Assembly (NCBI GenBank): GCA_012033255.1
Contig: JAAUSF010000024.1
Span: forward strand, 1-53,539
Reading direction: 5' to 3'
Source: Cyanobacteria bacterium RU_5_0
GTDB lineage: Bacteria; Cyanobacteriota; Cyanobacteriia; Elainellales; Elainellaceae
Length of the DNA stretch: 53,539 bases
Shown here: piece by piece, positions 34,757-43,502 of the stretch
Position numbering within the stretch: position 1 is the stretch's first letter
Layout of the letters: every line of letters begins with the position of its first letter
Notes under the pieces: generated by a model
Databases searched by the model: none
Told to the model about the DNA's origin: nothing
Seen by the model: only the letters and a program-made list of their open reading frames with translations
Program-made: the position numbers and the translations under genes

Positions 34757-35163
34757 GAAATTGGCGTTGATGGCGACAAAAAAGTGAAAGGACGCAAACG
34801 CACGGCGGTCGTGGATGTGCTGGGACTAGTGCTGAAGTGTCATGTGGGAGCCGCCAATGAAGCAGACGTGAACCCGCTCCTTGGGTCTTGTTTGGGGTAG
34901 TAGAAGAATATGCTCGTCTGGCTAAGATCCTCGCAGACCAGGGCTATCAGGGCGATTTAGCAGTGGATTTAGAAGGGGTTTATGGTGTGCCCTTGGAGAG
35001 TGTCAAGCCTGAGGGAAAGGGATTTTCAGTCCAACCCAAGCGATGGATTGTAGGACGGACTTGGGCTTGGCTCGAGAATGTACGCGGATTGGTGCGAGAC
35101 TACGAACGCTTACCCGAAAATCAGGAGGGCATGGTTTATATGGCGATGATTCGGTTGATGCGC
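34757..35163 (+). pseudogene. IS5-family transposase remnant with a frameshift
   Basis: Plus-strand pieces: GVDGDKKVKGRKRTAVVDVLGLVLK (to 34880, where the frame is lost), then in another frame YARLAKILADQGYQGDLAVDLE… and RTWAWLENVRGLVRDYERLPENQ. They match the central and C-terminal part of IS5-type transposases. The N-terminus, the terminal repeats and the 3' end of the element are absent. The last in-frame residues run on directly into the surface protein (paralog 3), so the remnant has fused to it. Confidence 0.8.
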
Positions 35164-36891
35164 ACCAATTGGGTGGGACGATCGGATCAAGATGATCTCT
35201 ACCGTTTTGATGTCAGTAACCGCAGTCGGTTTGATCTGACGCTCTCCAAAATTGCCAAAGGCGCGAACGTGAATGTTGAACTGTATGCTCTCAAGCGTCC
35301 GTGGAGTCAGATGCTTCGCCGGATTGGAAACTTGGGATTCCGGCAGATCCGCACTGCCGATCGCAACGCTAATCTTCGATTGGTGCGAAGCTCAAAACGC
35401 GGTGGGAATCGCGACGAGGAAATCAAACTCGATCGCCTGGACACGGGCACCTATGTGATTCGAGTCTTGCCGCAAACCGGGAACAGTCGATATCGACTCA
35501 GGCTAGCCGCAACCCAAATCTCTGACACGCCTCCTCCTGCTCCAATCCTCGATACAGTCGCCCCCAACGCGACATTGAGTGTAACGGATCTCTTAACGGG
35601 AGGCAGCAATTCTCACAACTTCACGGTGACTTACCGCGACAATATTGCCGTGACTGTTGCCAGCTTAGACGATCGTGATATTCAGGTGACGGGTGCAAAC
35701 GGTTTCAGCCAATTTGCCACACGAGTGGCGATCGATAATGACAGCAACGGAACTCCGCGCACGATCACCTACCAAATTACGGCTCCAGGCGGAACCTGGG
35801 ATAACGCTGACAATGGCGTTTACACGATCGCACTGCAAGCCAATCAGGTGAGCGATATCAGCAACAATTTGGCGGCGGCCGGACAGTTGGGCAATTTTCA
35901 GGTGAGTATTGACCAAACGCCTTCACCGCCACCTCCAGATACGATCGCTCCTACAGCTACCTTAGAGGCTACAAATCGAGTTCCATCGGGAGGCGATTAT
36001 ACTTACGAATTCACCGTCACCTACAGTGATAACGTTGCGGTTGATCAGACCAGCCTCGACAATAATGACATTCAAGTGTCCAGTGCTAATGGATATGGGC
36101 AACTTGCCACTCGTACTCAGGTTGAGGTTAGTAGCACTAATACGCTTCGGGTCACTTATCAAGTCACTGCACCTGATGGGGTTTGGGATAGCAACGACAA
36201 TGCTATCTACAACATTGTTTTGCGGCGGAATCAAGTCAAAGATACGAACAACAATTTTATCGCAACCACTTTTTTAGGCAACTACCAGGTCAATATCAAT
36301 CCACTGGCGCTTCGTCCGATTCAGTTTTCTGGCGCTTCCGGCACTCCAGGTATTGATATCAATGCTTTCAACATTGAAACCTCGCTCTATGATTTTGATC
36401 CAGATGAGAACATCGGATTCTTCCGTGGAGCCATTCAGGAATTCACGATCGGCGTTCGAGAGGCAAATGGGACGACTACACCCCGATCGTTGTCTAACGG
36501 AGATGTAAGAGTATCTCTCTTGACTGAGAGTGACATTACTAACTTGAATACTCGGATTGCGAATTCAACGTCTCCGTATGCATTTGATTTCAGCGACTTT
36601 AGTAATAGTGAAATATCACCAACATTTGATTTCAGTAGCGGTGGAGTGAAATATGAAGTGACGTTCGAGGGTAATCCGGATGTCCAATTTACGTTTTTTA
36701 CTCCCCTTCCTGACAGTAACTCATCTACTCGTAACTTCTTCACCAATTCCCTCTCTCCCCTGCTAACCTTCAACAACGTTCAAGGGGTGGTGACAGCGAT
36801 CGAACCCAACACTGGACTCCTTGGCGCAGAGGTTTATGGACTGAACAGCAGAGCGCCCCTCAATATCGCCGCCCTCTCAACAAACTCATAA
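35140..36891 (+). CDS. Surface-type protein: PPC-like domain, two Ig-like repeats, C-domain (paralog 3), IS-fused 5' end
   Basis: The frame is open from TTG 34888; ATG 35140 is chosen because AGGAGG lies 10 nt upstream (within the transposase remnant). This gives 583 residues: 7 residues MAMIRLM from the remnant, then RTNWVGRSDQDDLYRFDVSNRSRFDLT, homologous to paralogs 1 and 2 from about residue 25. The PPC-like N-domain lacks its first strands. Two Ig-like repeats follow (about 130-375), the second without the usual FSQ motif (NGYGQ), then the C-domain (ALRPIQFSG…). The length is close to paralog 1 (581). Expression depends on the remnant's start, so it may be a reused gene or a dying one. 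Uncertain whether translated. Confidence 0.65.
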   Translation: MAMIRLMRTNWVGRSDQDDLYRFDVSNRSRFDLTLSKIAKGANVNVELYALKRPWSQMLRRIGNLGFRQIRTADRNANLRLVRSSKRGGNRDEEIKLDRLDTGTYVIRVLPQTGNSRYRLRLAATQISDTPPPAPILDTVAPNATLSVTDLLTGGSNSHNFTVTYRDNIAVTVASLDDRDIQVTGANGFSQFATRVAIDNDSNGTPRTITYQITAPGGTWDNADNGVYTIALQANQVSDISNNLAAAGQLGNFQVSIDQTPSPPPPDTIAPTATLEATNRVPSGGDYTYEFTVTYSDNVAVDQTSLDNNDIQVSSANGYGQLATRTQVEVSSTNTLRVTYQVTAPDGVWDSNDNAIYNIVLRRNQVKDTNNNFIATTFLGNYQVNINPLALRPIQFSGASGTPGIDINAFNIETSLYDFDPDENIGFFRGAIQEFTIGVREANGTTTPRSLSNGDVRVSLLTESDITNLNTRIANSTSPYAFDFSDFSNSEISPTFDFSSGGVKYEVTFEGNPDVQFTFFTPLPDSNSSTRNFFTNSLSPLLTFNNVQGVVTAIEPNTGLLGAEVYGLNSRAPLNIAALSTNS

Positions 36892-37131
36892 GCATTGGGT
36901 GCATCTGCATCGCCGCTACCGCCTCCCAGTCACTCAGGTCTTAGAACCTGTTTGAAAAGCCCTGAAGAAGGTTAATTTTTCAAACGGGTTCTTAGTGCTG
37001 TTGCGTCCTCCGGCGGAAGAAAGGGCGATCGAGTCAGAGTTTCGCTTAGGAGATTTCCCACAAAGAATCTGCCAATAATCGTAGGATGGGCAAAGGGTCT
37101 TACCCGTGTCCATCGCCAGTAGGAGTGATGG
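36892..37131. other. Spacer with inverted repeats (possible IS ends and a hairpin)
   Basis: AGAACCTGTTTGAAAA (36943-36958) is inverted at 36977-36992 with one mismatch: perhaps two abutting IS ends or a terminator for paralog 3. CGTAGGATGGGCAAAGG (37080-37096) pairs perfectly with 37145-37161, a hairpin spanning the start of the next frame. Confidence 0.55.
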
Positions 37132-37608
37132 ATGGGCACGGATGCCTTTGCCCATCCTACGCTGGTATTTTATTTTGCGGAAATCGCCTTAGAGGGCACT
37201 CGTCATGAGTATCAAGTCGTGCGATTGTGGGAGCAAAATCCAGCGATTTTTCTACAGGATGTCGCCTTGCTACCGTTGGCGGCTCTGGCAGCAACGGTAG
37301 CTCCTGAACAATTGCTGACTCAGGTGGCGCAAGCGGTCAGTAAGATAGAAGCATCGGAGTTACGTCGGGAAGTGGCAACCTGTACTCAACTGCTGGCAGG
37401 GTTGAGGTCTAAGAAATCCTTGATTCAGCAATTTTTCAGAGGAGAGTTTATGAAAGAGTCCGTTATTTATCAAGAGACAGTTTCACCGGAAGCCGAGGCT
37501 CAGATTCAGGCGTTATCGTTGGCTCAACTAGAGGAGTTAGGTGAGGCACTCCTGGAGTTTTCCAATGCCACAGATTTGATGTCTTGGTTGCAGGCCTATT
37601 TGCAGTAA
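37132..37608 (+). pseudogene. C-terminal fragment of an Rpn/DUF4351-type nuclease
   Basis: 158-codon frame; from about 37165 the reading ALEGTRHEYQVVRLWEQNP, later TCTQLLAGLRSKKSLIQQFFRGEFMKES and LEELGEALLEFSNATDLMSWLQAYL is the C-terminal half of Rpn/YhgA-like putative nucleases with DUF4351 end. The N-terminal PD-(D/E)xK nuclease domain is missing, and the first 10-12 codons come from a hairpin repeat. The whole is a 5'-truncated gene, probably inactive. It ends 21 bp before the haemagglutinin-like gene. Confidence 0.7.
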
Positions 37609-37629
37609 TTCTTCAAAGGATTTATACCA

Positions 37630-40155
37630 ATGTTACGACTCCCATTCCTGTCCCTATTCCTGAGCATCGGGAGTGTGTCGATCGCCTTCATGCTCTCCGC
37701 TCCAAGTTTGGCAGATGTGGTTCCGGACACCACCTTGCCCGAAAACTCCAGAGTCGATCGCCAGGGAAATGTGTTCAGGATTGAGGGGGGCACTGAGCGG
37801 GATAGCAATTTGTTTCACAGTTTTCAGGAGTTTTCCATTCTCAGGGGAGAAACCGCTCACTTCAACAATCTTGAGTCGATCGCTAATATCTTTGCGCGTG
37901 TCACTGGGCTGAGTCGATCGGAGATTAACGGCATGATTCAAGCGAATGGATCGGCTAATTTATTTTTGATTAATCCCAATGGGATTCTGTTTGGGCGGAA
38001 TGCGTCACTCAACATTGGTGGCTCATTCCTGGCGACGACGGCGGATCAGATTTTGTTTGCCGATGGGACAGAATTTAGCGCGATCGATCCATCCGCTTCG
38101 CCAATGTTAACGGTGAGTGTTCCGGTGGGGTTACAGTTTGGCTCCAATCCACAGCCGATCGTGAATCGCTCTAGATTCCCAGAAGGATCGGAGAATCCAA
38201 TTGGGCTGCGAGTTCGACGAGGTGAAACGCTGGCATTGATTGGCGGACAAATTGATTTTTCGGGTGGAACCGCAACTGCACCAAGTGGGAGAATCGAACT
38301 GGGTGCCGTTGAGACCAACAATTTACCCACTCAAGTGAATCTATCTTTGACGAATGAGGGATTGAGGTTGGACTATCGAGATGTTCAACGGTTTCAAGAT
38401 ATTCAATTCTCGAATGGGGCTGTCGTGGATACCACTGGTGAACCAGGCGGGAGTATGCAAATTCAGGGTCGAAATATTACCTTAACCGATCGATCGTTCA
38501 TTTCTTCACAAACTTCGGGAGCCGAGTCGGGTGGCGCGATCATCGTGAATGCAACTCAATCGGTGATTCTGCGAGATGGCTCGAATATTTCGACGATCGT
38601 GGCGGGTGACGGTCAAGCCGGAGATATTGTAATCACAGCAGAGTTGGTACAAATCATCGGTACGGCTCCCCCGACTCAACGGAGTGATGATCCCACCCCA
38701 AGTGCGATCGGTTCTCAGGTGGGCAATCCGGATCAAACCACTTCAGAACTCAGAGAGATTACCGGGGGAGGTGGTGATGTCACGATCGACACTCGCCGTT
38801 TAATTGCACGAGATGGGGGCAGCATTGAAGCATCTACCTTTGCCAGAGGAAGCGCAGGAAATATCGTGATCAGAGCGTCAGAGTCGATCGAATTATCCGG
38901 AACGGAAGTGTTTGGAACTGGAGTCAGAGAGCAAATTTCCAGTGGAATTTATGCTCAAGTGGGCTTGGGAGCGATCCCTGAAGCCGGAGATGCAGGCAGG
39001 ATTACGATCGAAACTGGAGAGCTAACAGTATTGGGCGGGGCACAAATTTCTTCGGCGGCTCGAACCGGAGGGCGAGGCGGTAACGTCATAATCAATGCAG
39101 ATTTGATTCGCATAAGCGGAGCTTCCCCGAATGCGACGGAGGTTGTGGGGAGAAGCGGTATTTTTGTTTCTGCGGAAGAAGGAACGAACCGCGAAGCGGG
39201 ACAATTGAACATCACCACAGGTGATTTGATTGTGGACAATCGAGGTGAAATTTCCGCTAGCAATTTTGGACCCGATCGCGGTGGCACAATTACCATTGAT
39301 GCCGATCGCGTCGTCATCCAAAATGATGGAATTATTCGAGCCACTTCTTTCAACGATGGATTAGCCGGTGACGTGATTATTACCGCCAATCTACTCAGTC
39401 TTGATAATGGGCAGATCACGGCTGAAACTCAAGCTGGAGAGGAGGCAAACGCCAATATTCGCTTGCAAAATTTGGATCTGTTACTGATGCGAAATCAAAG
39501 CGAAATTTCAGCACGGGCATTCGGAAGTGCGGGAGGCGGTAATGTATTCATCTCGGCTCCAGATGGTTTCATTGTTGCAGCCACAAACGGAGACAGTGAC
39601 ATCATCGCCAGTGCGTTTGCTGGACAGGGTGGCACGATCGAGATTGAAACTCAAAGCATCATTGGATTACAAGAACGAAGAGATACAGATGGAAATGGCA
39701 CAAATGATATTGATGCGAGTTCTGAATTTGGCGCACCAGGTTTAGTGACCATCAATCAATTGGAGATTGATCCGAGCGAAGGCATTGTAGAACTGCCCAG
39801 TAGCCCGATTGACGCCGCTAGCTTGATTGCTCAAACCTGTCCCAGAGGAAGCAACATTGCTGATAATCAACTGAGTGAATTTATCCTCACAGGTCGAGGT
39901 GGATTGCCGCCCAACCCTACCGACCCAAACAGCGGCACGACGATTCAAACCGACTGGGTTGCGCTGCCATCGGATGCTGTCCAAGAGGATGCTGTTCAAG
40001 AGAGCGTTTCGTCTGATGGATTAGAAACTTCAACGCCGATCGTCGAAGCACAAGGTTGGGTAATCGGGGAAAATGGCGAAGTGAGGTTAGTAGCACAAAC
40101 TCCTGCTGACGATTCTGAAACTAACTTTTTTGCCGCGACCTGTGGAGCGCAATAA
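37630..40155 (+). CDS. Haemagglutinin-like exoprotein (TpsA, filamentous haemagglutinin N-terminal domain)
   Basis: 841 residues. Signal peptide (about 1-28, ending SLADV), then the TPS domain: TTLPENSRV, LFHSFQEFSI, NIFARVTGLSRSEINGMIQ, ANLFLINPNGILFGRNA (the NPNG and FGxxA motifs). This is the two-partner secretion recognition domain. It is followed by a beta-helix with many GxxGxI-type repeats (GGxxVxI, ITIDADRVVI) and a C-terminal region with two Cys pairs (QTCPRG, ATCGA). Such proteins are secreted through a TpsB outer-membrane pore; none is in the window. A TPR-CHAT protease gene follows after 16 bp, the usual cyanobacterial pairing. It is likely a surface or secreted adhesin. Confidence 0.9.
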   Translation: MLRLPFLSLFLSIGSVSIAFMLSAPSLADVVPDTTLPENSRVDRQGNVFRIEGGTERDSNLFHSFQEFSILRGETAHFNNLESIANIFARVTGLSRSEINGMIQANGSANLFLINPNGILFGRNASLNIGGSFLATTADQILFADGTEFSAIDPSASPMLTVSVPVGLQFGSNPQPIVNRSRFPEGSENPIGLRVRRGETLALIGGQIDFSGGTATAPSGRIELGAVETNNLPTQVNLSLTNEGLRLDYRDVQRFQDIQFSNGAVVDTTGEPGGSMQIQGRNITLTDRSFISSQTSGAESGGAIIVNATQSVILRDGSNISTIVAGDGQAGDIVITAELVQIIGTAPPTQRSDDPTPSAIGSQVGNPDQTTSELREITGGGGDVTIDTRRLIARDGGSIEASTFARGSAGNIVIRASESIELSGTEVFGTGVREQISSGIYAQVGLGAIPEAGDAGRITIETGELTVLGGAQISSAARTGGRGGNVIINADLIRISGASPNATEVVGRSGIFVSAEEGTNREAGQLNITTGDLIVDNRGEISASNFGPDRGGTITIDADRVVIQNDGIIRATSFNDGLAGDVIITANLLSLDNGQITAETQAGEEANANIRLQNLDLLLMRNQSEISARAFGSAGGGNVFISAPDGFIVAATNGDSDIIASAFAGQGGTIEIETQSIIGLQERRDTDGNGTNDIDASSEFGAPGLVTINQLEIDPSEGIVELPSSPIDAASLIAQTCPRGSNIADNQLSEFILTGRGGLPPNPTDPNSGTTIQTDWVALPSDAVQEDAVQESVSSDGLETSTPIVEAQGWVIGENGEVRLVAQTPADDSETNFFAATCGAQ

Positions 40156-40176
40156 GGATGAGGGATGAGGGATGAA
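40156..40176 (+). repeat. Heptamer repeat (GGATGAG)3 that contains the start codon of the TPR-CHAT gene
   Basis: GGATGAG, GGATGAG, GGATGAA at 40156-40176. It carries ATGs at 40158, 40165 and 40172 in three different frames; only 40172 opens the TPR-CHAT gene. Repeat expansion or loss would shift which ATG is in frame. Confidence 0.75.
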
Positions 40177-42988
40177 GATGAAACGAAATGATTGGGTTCA
40201 ATTCGCAAAGGCAATCTGTTGGGGGCAAAAACCGATCGCATTTATATTCGGGTTGGCTCGTCATACTCGTCATAAAAATCGATCGATTGTTCTTATATTG
40301 CTCTCTATTTTGACAACACTATTGTGTATCGTGATGCCCGGATTAATGAGTCGAGGATTGACAATTGAATCCTCATCTCATGAATCCTCATCTCAAACTA
40401 TTTTGCTTAGCCAATCGCGAGATCTAGAACAACAAGCACAACAGCATTATGAACGTGGAGAGCATGAACAAGCGATCGTGATTCTTCAGCAAGTGATTCA
40501 AGAGTATGAATCTCAGAGAGATACCCTACGACAGGCGATCGCACTGAGTAATCTTGCCTTAGTGTATCAACAATTGGGAGCATGGACAGAAGCGAATCAA
40601 GCGATCGATACTAGTTTATCTTTACTAGAAGCGGAAACAACTCCACCAGTAAATGCTTCGGTGTTAGCCCAAGTTTTGAATGTGCAAGGAGGGCTACAAC
40701 TGGCTCAAGGACAAGCACAGGCGGCTCTACTGACTTGGGAACGATCGACGGCTCTATTTGAGCAGACGGGAGACGCAACAGCTATCACGACAACCTTGAA
40801 TCAAGCGGAAGCGTTGCAAGAATTGGGACTCTATCGACAAGCGATCGCCCTCCTTATAACCCTCAACCAAACCTTACAACCTCAACCCGACTCACTGCTC
40901 AAAGTGACTGCTCTACGGAGTTTAGGCGATGCCATGTTAGTCGTGGGTAACTTACCCCAAGCGCGGGAACAATTGCAGCAAAGCTTGACCATTGCCGAGC
41001 AATTACCTGAGACATCGCAAGTTCAAGATGCGATCGCCGCAACGCTCCTGAGTTTAGGCAATTTGACTCGTGCAGAAGCGATCGCAACCCTCAGCCTGAA
41101 TGATCTCACGCCAACAGAAGCCATCAATCGGCTCAATACTCCTCCACCGGGTGATCTCAATCCGACGCAGCTAGCGATCGTCCGGAGCCAAACAGAAACC
41201 GCGCAAGCCTTTTATCAACAAATGGAACTGGCGCTGAGCCTCTATCAACGAGCGATCGACACGGCTCCATCAGCAAACACGCGAATTCAAGCGAAGCTCA
41301 ATCAATTCCGCTTGTTGGTTGAAACTGAGCGTCGTGAACCTGCCCAAACTCTATACGGAGATTTACAGGCTGAACTGAGTAATTTACCTTTGAGTCGTGA
41401 CAGCATTTACAATCGGATTGATTTAGCTCAAAGCTTGGTGAAATTGGGCGATCGAGAATCAGACGTTGCCCAACTTCTGGCAACTGCAAATCAACAGGCA
41501 CAATCGATCGGGGATATCCGTGCCCAATCGTATGCCCTCGGCAATTTAGGCGGACTATATGAGCAAGCAGGGAAGTTATCCGATGCTCAATCACTGACTC
41601 AACAGGCGCTATTGTTATCGCAATCGATCGATGCTACGGATATTTCCTATCTCTGGCAATGGCAATTAGGGCGATTGCTCAATGCTCAACAAGAGACCAA
41701 GGGGGCGATCGCGGCATATCAAGAAGCGGTGAACAGTCTTCAGGCATTGCGAAATGATTTAGTGGCGGTCAATCGAGATGTACAATTTTCCTTCCGAGAG
41801 AAAGTTGAACCCGTGTATCGGGGATTAGTGGATTTATTACTTCGTCCTGGTATTGTGGAAACCAATTCGGATAGTTTGACGAATGCTCGTGATGTCATTG
41901 AAGGATTGCAAATTGCAGAACTCGATAACTTTTTCCGGGAAGCCTGTTTAGATACAGAATTCCAACTTGATAGCGTGGTTGATCAAGAAAATTTATCGGC
42001 AGCTATCTTTTACACGATCGTCTTACCCAACCGGATTGAAGTAATTCTGAAACTTCCGCAGCGTCCTTTGTTGCACTATACGGCTGATGTCTTGCAGCAA
42101 ACTGTCGAAACTACTGTTGATAATCTTTTGATTGAGTTGAGGCGTCCATTTGCGTCGCGTGTTCTCACCGCTCTATCGCAGCAAATGTATGATTGGTTGA
42201 TTCGTCCAGCCGAACCGTTTCTGCAAGGCAATAGTGTAGATACATTAGTTTTTGTGTTAGATGGGGCACTGCGAAGTGTGCCGATGGCAGCCCTCTATGA
42301 TGGTCAGAACTACTTGTCAGAACGATATAGTGTTGCTGTTGCGCCTGGTTTACAGTTGCCTGATCCTCAACCGCTCCAACAGCAAGATTTGCAGGCATTA
42401 GTGGTTGGGCTAAGCGAATCTCGTGATAATTTTCCGCCGCTTCGGTATGTGGCACAGGAAGTCGAACAAATTCAGGCGGATGTTTCCAGTCAAGTTTTGT
42501 TTAATCAAAGCTTTACACGAGAAAACTTTCAGGAATTGGTGAGTTCTATTCCTTTTTCGATCGTGCATATTGCCACGCATGGTCAGTTTAGTTCCAATGC
42601 GGCTGACACGTTTATCTTAGCTTGGGATGAACGGATCAATGTGAACGACTTAAGTAGTCTGCTGCAAACTCAAGAGTTAACCAGCCCAAACCCCATTGAA
42701 CTCTTGGTGCTGAGTGCTTGTCAAACGGCGGTGGGCGATCGACGAGCGACATTGGGTTTGGCAGGTGTGGCGGTACGAGCCGGGGCACGCAGTACGATCG
42801 CCTCATTGTGGAACCTGGATGATGACTCTGGTGCGGTGTTTATGGGTAAGTTCTACGAGGAGTTGTTGAACAACCCCATTTCCAAAGCCGAAGCCTTGCG
42901 TCGCGCTCAGGTGGCTTTATTGAATGATCCCCAGTATCAATCTCCTCGGTTTTGGGCACCGTATGTTTTATTAGGCAACTGGCTCTAA
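40172..42988 (+). CDS. TPR-CHAT protease-like protein, membrane-anchored or exported
   Basis: 938 residues. A basic N-terminus and a hydrophobic segment (about 38-62, SIVLILLSILTTLLCIV) precede a TPR array (about 85-560) and a C-terminal CHAT domain (about 640-938). Catalytic-type residues are present: His799 and His803 (HIATHG) and Cys850 (LSACQTA), then GLAGVAVRAGARSTIASLW and WAPYVLLGNW. CHAT is a caspase-like fold. The gene starts 16 bp after the haemagglutinin gene; this pairing is frequent in cyanobacteria, so it may process or guard the exoprotein. The hydrophobic segment may be a signal peptide, putting CHAT outside. The ATG at 40172 lies in a heptamer repeat. Role is inferred from context. 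Confidence 0.88.
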   Translation: MKMKRNDWVQFAKAICWGQKPIAFIFGLARHTRHKNRSIVLILLSILTTLLCIVMPGLMSRGLTIESSSHESSSQTILLSQSRDLEQQAQQHYERGEHEQAIVILQQVIQEYESQRDTLRQAIALSNLALVYQQLGAWTEANQAIDTSLSLLEAETTPPVNASVLAQVLNVQGGLQLAQGQAQAALLTWERSTALFEQTGDATAITTTLNQAEALQELGLYRQAIALLITLNQTLQPQPDSLLKVTALRSLGDAMLVVGNLPQAREQLQQSLTIAEQLPETSQVQDAIAATLLSLGNLTRAEAIATLSLNDLTPTEAINRLNTPPPGDLNPTQLAIVRSQTETAQAFYQQMELALSLYQRAIDTAPSANTRIQAKLNQFRLLVETERREPAQTLYGDLQAELSNLPLSRDSIYNRIDLAQSLVKLGDRESDVAQLLATANQQAQSIGDIRAQSYALGNLGGLYEQAGKLSDAQSLTQQALLLSQSIDATDISYLWQWQLGRLLNAQQETKGAIAAYQEAVNSLQALRNDLVAVNRDVQFSFREKVEPVYRGLVDLLLRPGIVETNSDSLTNARDVIEGLQIAELDNFFREACLDTEFQLDSVVDQENLSAAIFYTIVLPNRIEVILKLPQRPLLHYTADVLQQTVETTVDNLLIELRRPFASRVLTALSQQMYDWLIRPAEPFLQGNSVDTLVFVLDGALRSVPMAALYDGQNYLSERYSVAVAPGLQLPDPQPLQQQDLQALVVGLSESRDNFPPLRYVAQEVEQIQADVSSQVLFNQSFTRENFQELVSSIPFSIVHIATHGQFSSNAADTFILAWDERINVNDLSSLLQTQELTSPNPIELLVLSACQTAVGDRRATLGLAGVAVRAGARSTIASLWNLDDDSGAVFMGKFYEELLNNPISKAEALRRAQVALLNDPQYQSPRFWAPYVLLGNWL

Positions 42989-43008
42989 TTGGGTTTGCGA
43001 TCGCGCCC

Positions 43009-43167
43009 TCATGATTCCAACTCTCGACGAAGCATTGTCAAGATAGCGGTTGGTTGAGATGTTAAATCCGCATTGCGGAAGGGAAACAGTGCCCCGATCG
43101 TCGCCACAATTGCATACAGGATAATCACTTTGGTGATCATGGGGCGAGTGAAAATTTGCTTGCTCAT
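43009..43167 (-). CDS. Small membrane protein (52 residues)
   Basis: Minus-strand ORF too short for most gene finders. It starts MSKQIFTRPMITK, has one hydrophobic stretch (VIILYAIVATIGALF, about 14-28) and ends ILTMLRRELES. No family is recognised. The ATG at 43167 has only a weak ribosome site, and the stop is 20 bp after the end of the convergent TPR-CHAT gene. The clear N-terminal positive charge followed by a single helix argues for real coding, but the support is modest. Confidence 0.4.
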   Translation of the reverse strand: MSKQIFTRPMITKVIILYAIVATIGALFPFRNADLTSQPTAILTMLRRELES

Positions 43168-43214
43168 GATGGGTACTTATGCTCAAAAAGAATCCAAACA
43201 AAAAACCCTGAAAT

Positions 43215-43311
43215 ATATAGCGATAGCCCTATTGGTTAGGACATTTTTGTGGGGCGGCGAAGCCGCCCCACAAAAATGTCCCTGTCCTAACTTAGCTGAC
43301 TTACAGCTATA
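43215..43311. mobile_element. MITE-like hairpin element, subtype A (copy 1)
   Basis: TATAG…CTATA ends surround a perfect 20-bp stem: GGACATTTTTGTGGGGCGGC (43239-43258) pairs with 43262-43281 around GAA. Near-identical to 49243-49337. The ends are imperfect inverted repeats. The element is non-coding and could fold in RNA as a strong hairpin. Confidence 0.85.
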
Positions 43312-43387
43312 CTGTTTCAGGGAAAATGACTGATCTTAGATGTTTTTAGTTCCAGCGTCTAATCTATCCAATTTTGCTATTTTGCTT

Positions 43388-43502
43388 TTATAGCTGTAGT
43401 CAGTTAGGTTAGGACATCGGGATTAAAGGGGGGTGTGGGGGCTTCGCCCCCAGCCAGGAGTGGAACCCCTGCCCCGTCCTAACCCAAGTGGCTGTTGCTA
43501 TA
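43388..43502. mobile_element. MITE-like hairpin element, subtype B (copy 1), providing the stop of the P-type ATPase gene
   Basis: TATAG…CTATA ends with GTTAGGAC and GTCCTAAC arms and an inner GGGGGCTTCGCCCCC hairpin. Closely similar to 52872-52987. Its right end contains the TAG stop (43479-43481, minus strand) and the last residues of the P-type ATPase. Confidence 0.85.

Noticed and set aside
36943-36992. Complete insertion sequence
   Set aside because: Only a 16-bp inverted repeat 18 bp apart; no transposase between the arms.
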